Origin: an uncultured Mollicutes bacterium
GTDB taxonomy: Bacteria; Bacillota_I; Bacilli_A; RFN20; CAG-826
Direction of reading: 5' to 3'
DNA: 28,616 nt
Assembly (NCBI GenBank): GCA_945935945.1
Contig: CAMESA010000006.1
Coordinates: 1 to 28,616 of the forward strand
The notes beneath the pieces were generated by a model that ran no database searches, was not told the DNA's origin, and was given only the letters and a program-made list of their open reading frames with translations. Positions 14,278-21,223 of the stretch are shown piece by piece. The translations under genes were made by a program, and so were the position numbers. Positions within the stretch are counted from its first letter, which is position 1, and every line of letters begins with the position of its first letter.

Positions 14278-16341
14278 ATGACGAAGTTTAGTATAAAAAA
14301 AGTTGAAATTCAAAATTTTAGAAGTATCAAAGACAAAGTTGAATTAAACGTAAAACCAGGACTTTATACAATTGAAGGTATAAATTGTGATGAACCAAAT
14401 AGTAAAAACGGTGCTGGTAAATCGAGTATAATTTCCGCAATCTATTGGTGTTTAACAGGTACAACCCTTACAAATGAAGTCTTGGCTGATGAAGTTATAA
14501 ACGAAATTTCTGGAAAAGATTGTTTAGTTACCCTTTACATCGAGTCAAACGAAAATCAGATTGAACTTACTCGTACAAGAAAACACGCCGAGTTTGGAAA
14601 TAATCTCATTCTTAAGATTGATGGTCAAGATGTATCTTGTCATAAAATAGCTGATACACAAGAAAGATTAAACCAACTCATAAAAATTCCATTTAATTTA
14701 TTACATAGTACAATTATGATGACGCATGATATTCAGTCTGCGTTTTCAGATTTGTCTCCTCAGCAACGTGTACAAACCCTTGAAAGTATACGTGATTACT
14801 CTATTTGGGATAAAGTTCGTGAGGAAGCAAACAAAGATATAAAAGAGTGCGACAAAGAAATCAACGAGAAAACTCAAGTTATAAACGAAATGACAGGTAG
14901 TTATAAAACTTACGAGGGTCTGATAAAGACAGCAGATGAAGAGATTAAAACTGCTATGGAGACTGGAATTTCGTTAAATGGAAAAGAGCAATTACAAAAA
15001 TATGAAGATGAACTTAAAAATTGTACAGAAGAATTGAATAAAAAGAAGTTGGAATTAGAAGAAGCACAAAAAACACAACTTGAAGATTTATCAAAGTATA
15101 CAGTACAATTGAATCAAATCAATGAAGAATACAACAAAAAGAAAACAAATTTAGACAATGCATATAAAGAAAAACTTGATGATCTAAGATCTACTTCACA
15201 AAAGAAAATCGATGAGACAAAAACTGAAATAAACAATTTAAATTCAAAAAATCAGACATTAAGTTTTGAAGTCCGTGATTTGACTAGACAGGCCAATGAA
15301 TTACAAAAGTGGTTTGATAGTCCTAATTGTCCAACATGTGGTCGTCCTTTAGTTAGGACAGAAGAAGAAATTAATTCAAAAAAGGCCAAACTTGAAGAAT
15401 TAAAAACTAGTAATGAAAAAACCAGTGAAACAATTAAAGAAAACGAAAAGACGATTAGTGAAAAGCAAGTGCTGATTACAAGTTTAACTGAACAACTTAA
15501 AATCGATGAGGCAAAAATTCAAGAAGAATATCAAAATGAATTAACGAAATTAAATGAAGAAAATCAAAAAGTTTCTAGAACAATTAACGAAGAATATAAA
15601 CAAAAACAAGAAGGTCAAAAAGAATCAAAACAAAAGGTGTATACTTTAGGTCAAGAAGTTAGTAAACTAGAATCAAAAATTGGTGAAATTAAAGGGTTAA
15701 AGATAAAACTTGAAGAACAACTTGAGAGTTTAAGAGCAAAAATTCAAAAATTGAGAGAAGATAAAGCAAAATATGAAGAAGAAACGAAAAAGATTACTGA
15801 AGATGGGAAGACTTTAAGAGCCTATATCAACGATCTTGTTTCCAAAAGAGAGTTATCTGATTACTATTATAAGTTGTTAGGAAGTAAAGGTGAATTAAGA
15901 CCATATTTGTTGAATCGTGATATTGAAAACTTGAATACCTATATGCAACGATATATACACAGTTTTTTCAAAAACACTGAAGTTGCTTTGAGATTAAACG
16001 GTGCTTCAATAGAAATTGATATCAATAGTTTAGGTATTCAGAAAAGTGTATCTAAATTATCTGGTGGTGAAAAGAAACGTTTGGATTTAGCTATTCAATT
16101 TGCGTTATATGATTTGTTACAGTCTACTTCTCAGATTAGTTTCAATATTCTTTGTTTGGATGAGATTGAAGCTCAACTTGATTCTCTTGGCTGTCAACAG
16201 TTAATTGGTATCATAGAAGATTTATCAGAACGTGTTGAAACAGCATATTGGATTACAAATAATGATATGGTGTCTGAGGTTGTTCCACATAAGATAATTT
16301 GTAAAAAATCTTTAGGTTGTACGCAGATAGAGGAAATATGA
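14278..16341 (+). CDS. SbcC/Rad50-like ATPase (T4 gp46-like recombination nuclease subunit)
   Basis: 687 aa, with the classic Rad50/SbcC/gp46 layout: N-terminal Walker A NGAGKSS (Gly45-Ser50), two long coiled coils (about residues 175-340 and 360-530) rich in Lys/Glu/Gln, a zinc-hook apex CPTCGRPL (Cys351, Cys354), a signature LSGGEKKRLDLA (Leu594-Ser595 onward) and Walker B NILCLDEIEAQLD (~621-633). This ATPase partners with the Mre11-like nuclease encoded by the next gene (2 nt between stop and start) to process double-strand ends during recombination-dependent replication. The Zn hook should dimerise two copies. It begins at ATG behind GAGGTAGACGC. At 687 aa it is longer than T4 gp46 (560 aa) and shorter than bacterial SbcC (about 1050 aa). 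Confidence 0.93.
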   Translation: MTKFSIKKVEIQNFRSIKDKVELNVKPGLYTIEGINCDEPNSKNGAGKSSIISAIYWCLTGTTLTNEVLADEVINEISGKDCLVTLYIESNENQIELTRTRKHAEFGNNLILKIDGQDVSCHKIADTQERLNQLIKIPFNLLHSTIMMTHDIQSAFSDLSPQQRVQTLESIRDYSIWDKVREEANKDIKECDKEINEKTQVINEMTGSYKTYEGLIKTADEEIKTAMETGISLNGKEQLQKYEDELKNCTEELNKKKLELEEAQKTQLEDLSKYTVQLNQINEEYNKKKTNLDNAYKEKLDDLRSTSQKKIDETKTEINNLNSKNQTLSFEVRDLTRQANELQKWFDSPNCPTCGRPLVRTEEEINSKKAKLEELKTSNEKTSETIKENEKTISEKQVLITSLTEQLKIDEAKIQEEYQNELTKLNEENQKVSRTINEEYKQKQEGQKESKQKVYTLGQEVSKLESKIGEIKGLKIKLEEQLESLRAKIQKLREDKAKYEEETKKITEDGKTLRAYINDLVSKRELSDYYYKLLGSKGELRPYLLNRDIENLNTYMQRYIHSFFKNTEVALRLNGASIEIDINSLGIQKSVSKLSGGEKKRLDLAIQFALYDLLQSTSQISFNILCLDEIEAQLDSLGCQQLIGIIEDLSERVETAYWITNNDMVSEVVPHKIICKKSLGCTQIEEI

Positions 16342-16342
16342 T

Positions 16343-17392
16343 ATGATTTTGTTTTTTGGAGATATTCATTTCGGTGCTACTCATCGGTTTTCTACAATTA
16401 CCGATAATGGGTTTACGGTTAGAGAAAATGAGCATTTAAGTTGTTTAGATACATTAAAAAGAGTATTAAAAGAAAATAAAATTACAAAATGCGTTTTCGG
16501 TGGAGATATGTATGGTCCTGTTGGAGATAATATATCTGGTGAAACACAATGTGCTGTGATTAAATTTGTATCAGAATTAGCAAGTGAATGTAAAAAGTAT
16601 AACATTCCTCTAGACATGATTGTTGGAAATCACGATATAATTCATGATGCTACAATCTTTGGAATAAATAAGCTTGCTCCTTTTAAGTATTTTGATAATG
16701 TTAACTTATATGATCATCCATTTGTTGATGGTAATTGTGTGTATCTTCCTTTCTGCTATGATGACGAATATGTAAATAGTTTTCTCGAAGCTATTGAAAA
16801 GAAAGAAGAAAAGGTTGTTTTTGCTCATGTAGATTTAGCAGGTATTGAAATAGGTGGTGGTATAGTTACTAAAAAAGGAGTCAGCCTAGATATTTTAGGA
16901 AAATTCAAAAAAGTTTTAGAAGGTCATTATCATAGCTTTAAGGATATTGGGAAAAATATTGTTATATCTGGGTCAACACAAAGGTTATCGTTTAAGGACA
17001 AAGGTGTTTCTAGAGATAATATCATTTTATATGACGAAGAAACTGGAAAAATTAAGCGTGAAAGTTTTGATTGTCCAGATTGGTTAACGTTTACAGATGA
17101 TAATATACAAGATATTTTAACTACTGATAACAACAATTATGTGAAAGTGGATTTAAGTATGGATATGCTATACACTGATGAAATTAAAAATAAGGTTGAG
17201 CAAATGAAGGGTAAAGATTTGCATATTGATGTTTCAAGAATTATTGTAAATCGTAAAGCAGAGGACAATGTAACATCTGAGGATGAGATTGATATTATTC
17301 AACAGTTTGTGAATAAATCTGATAACGATGACGATAAAAAAGAAAAATTAATTGAAAAGGGAATAAATTTAATAAATCGTGTAAAAAATTAA
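16343..17392 (+). CDS. SbcD/Mre11-like nuclease (T4 gp47-like)
   Basis: 349 aa (T4 gp47 is 339), the nuclease subunit of the gp46/gp47 complex, which resects DNA ends. The metal-binding motifs of the Mre11 family are all present: FFGDIHFG (Asp7, His9), GGDMYG (Asp55), VGNHDIIHD (Asn96, His97, Asp98), FAHVD (His162) and EGHYHSF (His195, His197). The C-terminal ~130 residues form the capping or partner-binding region, less conserved, ending in a charged helix with DNDDDKKEK. The gene starts one base after the gp46 stop, behind GAGGAAATATGAT, so translation is coupled and an equimolar complex is likely. A 122-base gap follows before the SSB gene. Confidence 0.93.
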   Translation: MILFFGDIHFGATHRFSTITDNGFTVRENEHLSCLDTLKRVLKENKITKCVFGGDMYGPVGDNISGETQCAVIKFVSELASECKKYNIPLDMIVGNHDIIHDATIFGINKLAPFKYFDNVNLYDHPFVDGNCVYLPFCYDDEYVNSFLEAIEKKEEKVVFAHVDLAGIEIGGGIVTKKGVSLDILGKFKKVLEGHYHSFKDIGKNIVISGSTQRLSFKDKGVSRDNIILYDEETGKIKRESFDCPDWLTFTDDNIQDILTTDNNNYVKVDLSMDMLYTDEIKNKVEQMKGKDLHIDVSRIIVNRKAEDNVTSEDEIDIIQQFVNKSDNDDDKKEKLIEKGINLINRVKN

Positions 17393-17434
17393 AATTTGAT
17401 TTTACATATTTATAAAAAAATATTATGTTCAAAA

Positions 17435-17452
17435 TAGTGATATATTTCACTA
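17435..17452 (+). promoter_or_regulatory. Small hairpin in the leader region of the SSB gene
   Basis: TAGTGA and TCACTA flank TATATT in the 122-base gap between the Mre11-like gene and the SSB gene. Downstream GATAAATA (17466-17473) and TATAAA (17477-17482) are possible -10 elements, but I found no convincing -35. T4 gp32 represses its own mRNA through a leader structure, so a similar leader is conceivable here, though unproven. Confidence 0.25.
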
Positions 17453-17514
17453 ATTTTTATGACAGGATAAATACTGTATAAACTTAACTTAAACAGATAT
17501 GAAGGAAACTTAAA

Positions 17515-18339
17515 ATGGTAAAAGAAATTAACGAAGATTGGGCAAATGAAATTTTAAAAGGTAATCGTGAAATGCAAACAAACAATGATGCAACCAAAAA
17601 CGCTGTAGAGTTTATTCGTAACAACAACGGCTTTAAAAGGAAGTTAATTTTCAAAGCAGTTGCTGCAAATAGTAAAGAAAATAAGATTTTTTGTCATACT
17701 ATTGGAACACACTGGTTGACAGATGAGAATGGAAATTCTATTCGTTTTGTATGTCCTGAACAATCACAGCATTTGAAACATGAAGGTGTCAAATGTCCTG
17801 TGTGTGAAGCTAAAAGAAAATTGCTTTCAGAAGGATTTAGTGAAGAAGATTTGTGCACGCAAGGAAAATATGGTCCAGTTCCTGTTTTTGATCCAAAAAT
17901 TACAGCTAATATGAAAGTTGTTGTGATTGAATCAGATACAAATCAATGGGATATGGCTCATATTTCTGTTTTACAACAAAACAGTGATTTCCTAACAAAA
18001 TGGGTTGTTCGTCAATATAAAAATAAAGATAATCCAGACTTTTTGGATTGGGAACGCAGTAACTTGTTTAGCTTTACACGTCAGTCTGATAATGGCAAAT
18101 GGGAACGTGCTTTAGGATTTAAGACATTCGAACCAACACCAGATGTTATTGAAAGATTGAAAAAAGAGAACGAAGAGTTAACAATGTTTGATTTGTGGAA
18201 AATGCCTGTTGACGAAGATTTCTTGAAAGTTTCAGAATTAGTAAATAAGATGTCTGATGACTATAGAAAAGCAAAGAATGCAGTTGTTAATGCAGCTAGT
18301 GTTGTAAAGAATGACATAGATGACGATATTCCATTCTAG
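17515..18339 (+). CDS. Single-stranded DNA-binding protein, T4 gp32-like
   Basis: 274 aa (gp32 is 301). The zinc site follows the gp32 pattern: His66, Cys80, Cys94 and Cys97 (H-x13-C-x13-C-x2-C; gp32 has H-x12-C-x9-C-x2-C). There is an N-terminal basic, helical arm (about 1-45), which in gp32 gives cooperative binding, then an OB-fold core with WVVRQYKNKDNP and WDMAHISVLQQNSDF-type segments. The extreme C-terminus is DIDDDIPF, the acidic tip ending in Ile-Pro-Phe seen in many bacterial SSBs and used to recruit partner proteins; T4 gp32 has an acidic domain but not this tip. It should coat ssDNA during replication and recombination with the gp46/47 complex. Ribosome site GAAGGAAACTTAAA. Confidence 0.85.
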   Translation: MVKEINEDWANEILKGNREMQTNNDATKNAVEFIRNNNGFKRKLIFKAVAANSKENKIFCHTIGTHWLTDENGNSIRFVCPEQSQHLKHEGVKCPVCEAKRKLLSEGFSEEDLCTQGKYGPVPVFDPKITANMKVVVIESDTNQWDMAHISVLQQNSDFLTKWVVRQYKNKDNPDFLDWERSNLFSFTRQSDNGKWERALGFKTFEPTPDVIERLKKENEELTMFDLWKMPVDEDFLKVSELVNKMSDDYRKAKNAVVNAASVVKNDIDDDIPF

Positions 18340-18360
18340 AGTAAGCGTTTTGTAACTCGG

Positions 18361-18399
18361 AGAACCTTCAATGCAAAAGTTGAGGGTTCTTTTAGTTTT
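18361..18399 (+). terminator. Terminator after the SSB gene
   Basis: AGAACCTTCAA (18361-18371) pairs with TTGAGGGTTCT (18380-18390): 11 pairs including one G-U, with an 8-base loop. TTTAGTTTT follows. It lies 21 nt after the SSB stop and should separate SSB from the HNH gene group. Confidence 0.85.
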
Positions 18400-18408
18400 G
18401 ACTTTACA

Positions 18409-18437
18409 TTGAAAAATATTTGTCATATACTTATTAT
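18409..18437 (+). promoter_or_regulatory. Sigma70-like promoter for the HNH-DHFR gene group
   Basis: TTGAAA (18409-18414) and TATTAT (18432-18437) are separated by 17 bases, each one mismatch from the TTGACA/TATAAT consensus. They lie between the SSB terminator and the HNH start at 18462. This is the clearest host-type promoter in the window and would let host polymerase transcribe the genes that include the sigma-like factor. Confidence 0.6.
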
Positions 18438-18461
18438 AGTTTTATTTAGAAGGAAATTTTA

Positions 18462-18971
18462 GTGAAAAAGACACCACTGAAAAAAACAAATTCAAAGCTT
18501 AAAAAAATGCCTTTAAAAACGTGTTCAAAGAAATTAAAGGTATCATCTTCGTTGGGTAAAGTTGAATTAAAAAAACAAAATGAAAAGGCTAAAGCAAGGT
18601 GGGAAGAAATTCGTAATCAAGTACTAATGCGTGATAATTATAAATGTGTTGTATGTGGAAGACCTGCAACGCAAGTACATCATATACACTTGAGAAGTAA
18701 AAGAAAAGATTTGTTATACGAAAAGAACAACCTTGTCTCTTTATGTGATAAACACCATGATCATAGTAGTGAAGACGGTTTAGAAAGAGTAAACAGACGT
18801 ATTGCAGAAAAGAGAGGGATTTGTCTAGAGCTATTGTTAAAAATTGCAGAAACAAAAGATAAAGAATATGAAAATTTAAGAATGGACATTGATAACGCAC
18901 GTGAATATATTCAAAACCTAAAGTGCTTAAAAGATTTAAAAGAGGGAGAAGCAAATGGAACAGACGATTGA
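18462..18971 (+). CDS. HNH endonuclease
   Basis: 169 aa with a GTG start (18462-18464) behind AGGAAATTTTA. The N-terminal ~45 residues are very rich in Lys (KKTPLKKTNSKLKKMPLK), likely DNA contacting. The HNH core spans ~55-105: CVVCGRP (Cys62, Cys65), VHHIHL (His73, His74), Asn90 in YEKNN, and SLCDKHHD (Cys95, His98, His99). The two CxxC/CxxH pairs would bind a structural zinc, and the HH/N/H residues make the nuclease site. It overlaps the next gene by 17 nt and so is integrated into the operon rather than a fresh insertion. It could be a homing-type nuclease or a resolvase- or packaging-associated nicking enzyme. Confidence 0.85.
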   Translation: MKKTPLKKTNSKLKKMPLKTCSKKLKVSSSLGKVELKKQNEKAKARWEEIRNQVLMRDNYKCVVCGRPATQVHHIHLRSKRKDLLYEKNNLVSLCDKHHDHSSEDGLERVNRRIAEKRGICLELLLKIAETKDKEYENLRMDIDNAREYIQNLKCLKDLKEGEANGTDD

Positions 18972-19416
18972 AGAACAAATTGCTATTGATAAAGTTGAAA
19001 GTCTTGATTTTGACAAACTTTCTATTCAACTTGTGCAGATATTTAAAAGTGAGCAAGACATTACGGCTTTTATCAATTTTATAAAAAATATTCAAAAATT
19101 TGTAAATTTATCCAATGATAAACGTCACAGTGTACAAATTGATTTAGCATATTTTAGATCACAGATACAATTATATGAGAAAAAGATTAAAAGTGTTTTA
19201 GACAAAAGAAAAAACGATCAAGTTAAAGCGTCAATTAAAAAAATTAAATTGATAGGCGAAAAAGTTACTGAAAACACGGTCACGTGTTATATGGAAGAAG
19301 ATGTTGCAATCGTTGGTCTTGAAAAACTTTATAATCTTGTTTCCTCTTGGTCTACTTTTATGAACGATTTGTATTTCATATGTGGTCAAACAAGTAAAAA
19401 TTTGGGTTCGTTTTAA
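18955..19416 (+). CDS. Putative recombination mediator, UvsY-like (low certainty)
   Basis: 153 aa, all-helical, overlapping the HNH gene by 17 nt, with ribosome site GAGGGAGAAGCAA. Its layout recalls T4 UvsY (137 aa): a helical N-terminal half, a Lys-rich middle LYEKKIKSVLDKRKNDQVKA (~residues 72-91), then an acidic MEEDVAIVGLEKLYN followed by a hydrophobic W/F helix, SSWSTFMNDLYF (~130-141), much as UvsY has SADKDVLKVDTSLQYW followed by an aromatic helix. UvsY loads the UvsX recombinase onto gp32-coated ssDNA. The neighbouring SSB, gp46/gp47 and sigma genes fit such a role. Similarity is by pattern only; a search could easily overturn it. Otherwise it is an unknown helical protein. Confidence 0.6.
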   Translation: MEQTIEEQIAIDKVESLDFDKLSIQLVQIFKSEQDITAFINFIKNIQKFVNLSNDKRHSVQIDLAYFRSQIQLYEKKIKSVLDKRKNDQVKASIKKIKLIGEKVTENTVTCYMEEDVAIVGLEKLYNLVSSWSTFMNDLYFICGQTSKNLGSF

Positions 19417-19439
19417 TCGAATAAAGGAGAGTTTTGTTT

Positions 19440-20489
19440 ATGGTCGCAAAGATTGAAAAAAAGAGGATAATGAAAAAGACAAATCGGAAGCAAAATTTTA
19501 AAAAATTCGTTGATTCAGATTACAAAGATTTAGAATTGTTTTATAATTTTTGTAAAAATGATGAAGATTTGTTGATTTATACATGTTTAGAAACAGAAGA
19601 ATTAAACAAATATATTGAAAAATTAAAAACGTTATCAACTACACAAGAGCAAATCCAATATCTTGTAGGAAATCAACCGTTCATGAATGAGAACATAAAG
19701 AGATTTGACAAATGTGTTAGATGTTTAGCTAGTTATATAAAAGGATATATCACTTATAACGGATTTTTGATGTCAAATGGTGATGGTGACAATAAGGATT
19801 GGAGTTCTGAATTTTGGTTAAAGTATTGTAAAATATGCAATTTCTATCGTACACGTTGGTTTTTTCCAGAATCATTAAAAAAGAAATCCACCGTTGTATA
19901 TAACAAAATATTGTTTAAAGAATTTTTGTATATTACACGTAGATCTGTATCTGGTGATAGAAAGCATAAAGCTTTTTTGGCTACTCAAGATGTCAACGCT
20001 TCTGTGTTTAAGATTTCGTTAGACAATAAGGTTGATCCAAATTCTGATGGGGACAAAACACTTGCTGATGTTGTTCCTGATGAAAAAGACGAGAATTATA
20101 TTCTTAGTTTATCTAACGTTAAGTCTATATTCAAAAGGGCGTTGGAATTATGTCGTCAATATTCCGATGGATTAGAACATTATGAAGAAATTCGAGATTT
20201 TTATGAAAAGCAAGATCCATCGAACTTCAAATCAAAAGTAGTTATGCTTGGTAAAATCTTTTTATATAAGGCAGGGTTGATATCTCCAAAAACAGTATCT
20301 TTTATAAAATCGTTATCAAACACAAACAAAGTAAAATATAACATAAGTATAGCAAGATTAAACTCTCAAGCTAAACAATTTAAATTACAGAAAGAAACAT
20401 ATAAGTCAAAAAAACAAGAAAAACCTAAAACTTATGTCGACTATATTATTCATAAAAGAGGTGGATTAAAAGGTGAAGGAGAGTGTTAA
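19440..20489 (+). CDS. Putative phage sigma-like transcription factor
   Basis: 349 aa. The likely start is the ATG at 19440, 10 nt after GGAG; an in-frame TTG at 19434 is too close. The N-terminal ~15 residues are basic. Residues ~115-190 contain WSSEFWLKY, FYRTRWFFPES and KEFLYITRRSVSGDRKHKAF, reminiscent of sigma region 2 (aromatic core, basic DNA-binding helix). They are followed by ISLDNKVDPNSDGDKTLADV and a VVPDEKDEN-type turn, strongly recalling the sigma-70 linker (SLD....DDG...L.D...DE). A helical region with GLISPKTVSFIKSL (~285-300) could be region 4. T4 gp55 is a 185-aa late sigma; this is larger. Such a factor would direct polymerase to late promoters. The call is inference; no diagnostic residue set is available by eye. 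Confidence 0.62.
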   Translation: MVAKIEKKRIMKKTNRKQNFKKFVDSDYKDLELFYNFCKNDEDLLIYTCLETEELNKYIEKLKTLSTTQEQIQYLVGNQPFMNENIKRFDKCVRCLASYIKGYITYNGFLMSNGDGDNKDWSSEFWLKYCKICNFYRTRWFFPESLKKKSTVVYNKILFKEFLYITRRSVSGDRKHKAFLATQDVNASVFKISLDNKVDPNSDGDKTLADVVPDEKDENYILSLSNVKSIFKRALELCRQYSDGLEHYEEIRDFYEKQDPSNFKSKVVMLGKIFLYKAGLISPKTVSFIKSLSNTNKVKYNISIARLNSQAKQFKLQKETYKSKKQEKPKTYVDYIIHKRGGLKGEGEC

Positions 20490-21055
20490 TGACTAAAATT
20501 GTTTCTATGATACTTAGTGTTGGCCCGAACGGACTTATTGGCCGTAAAGACAAGTTAGTATGGAAATCAAAAGAAGATTTAAATTATTTTAAGTCAAAAA
20601 CATACATGCAACCTTGTATATTTGGAGCAACAACTTTCTATGGATTACCTAAATATCCTCTTGTTAATAGATTAAACATTGTATTAGATAGTTCGCAAAA
20701 AGAAGAAATAACTGCAGACAATAGAGGTTGGGTTACTTGTAATTCATTTGAGTGCGCTTTACTTTTCTGTGAAAACTATGATGAAGTATTTGTATGCGGT
20801 GGTAGATCAATCTATGAATATGCATTAAATTATAATTTTGTTAACAGAATATATTTAACAAGAGTGTATTCCAAAGAATTAGAAGAGTTATCAAATTCAA
20901 AAAATGAAGATTTGGTTTATTTTGACATAGATAAATACGTTCACAATTGTCAAGTTTGGAATTTAAGCACAACTCAACTGGTAGAATCTAATTCAAATAA
21001 TCCTTTGTTTATAAAATTTGAGTTATATGAAAAAATTGAAAAAGACAAGTTCTAA
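20489..21055 (+). CDS. Dihydrofolate reductase
   Basis: 188 aa from the ATG at 20489, which overlaps the preceding stop by one base (TAATG) with GAAGGAG seven bases upstream; the alternative GTG at 20483 is less likely. The enzyme reduces dihydrofolate to tetrahydrofolate with NADPH for thymidylate synthesis. Family features: MTKIVSMILSVGPNGLIGRK (strand and Met20-type loop; GLIG equals the usual GVIG), LVWKSKEDLNYFK with Trp25, Glu29-Asp30 and Phe34 in the folate pocket, IFGATTFYGLP (usual MGRKTFES) and VFVCGGRSIYE (usual GG.(S/E)IY nucleotide loop, ~102-112). T4 likewise encodes DHFR (frd). No thymidylate synthase is in the window. The gene ends this transcript. Confidence 0.9.
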   Translation: MTKIVSMILSVGPNGLIGRKDKLVWKSKEDLNYFKSKTYMQPCIFGATTFYGLPKYPLVNRLNIVLDSSQKEEITADNRGWVTCNSFECALLFCENYDEVFVCGGRSIYEYALNYNFVNRIYLTRVYSKELEELSNSKNEDLVYFDIDKYVHNCQVWNLSTTQLVESNSNNPLFIKFELYEKIEKDKF

Positions 21056-21082
21056 ATCTTGTCGATAATTTCGTTTCGACTT

Positions 21083-21131
21083 CGGAGTAACTGAGTTTTC
21101 CCTCCTTCACTCAGTTGCTCCGTTTCTTTTT
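21083..21131 (+). terminator. Terminator after the DHFR gene
   Basis: CGGAGTAACTGAG (21083-21095) pairs with CTCAGTTGCTCCG (21110-21122): 13 pairs with one G-U and a 14-base pyrimidine-rich loop, then TTTCTTTTT. Just upstream, GACAAG/CTTGTC (21044-21049 with 21058-21063) forms a second small hairpin across the DHFR stop codon. Confidence 0.88.
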
Positions 21132-21172
21132 GTGTTTTTTATTTTTTATCATTTCTCTTTGTATGGTTTCAT

Positions 21173-21195
21173 AAGTTCTATTATCATAATGATAA
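21173..21195 (+). promoter_or_regulatory. AAGTTCTA motif with adjoining palindrome before the tail-fibre gene
   Basis: AAGTTCTA (21173-21180) is followed at once by the perfect palindrome TTATCAT-A-ATGATAA (21181-21195). The motif is 49 nt from the start codon at 21224. Together with the terminator 42 nt upstream, it marks the start of the tail-gene transcript. The palindrome could bind a regulator. Confidence 0.42.
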
Positions 21196-21223
21196 ATTTA
21201 TAGCTTTATGGATATAGTAATCA

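Noticed and set aside
18589..19095. Minus-strand open frame of 168 codons opposite the HNH and UvsY-like genes
   Set aside because: It overlaps two well-supported plus-strand genes, has no ribosome site, and its product is Leu/Phe-rich as expected for an antisense frame in AT-rich coding DNA.
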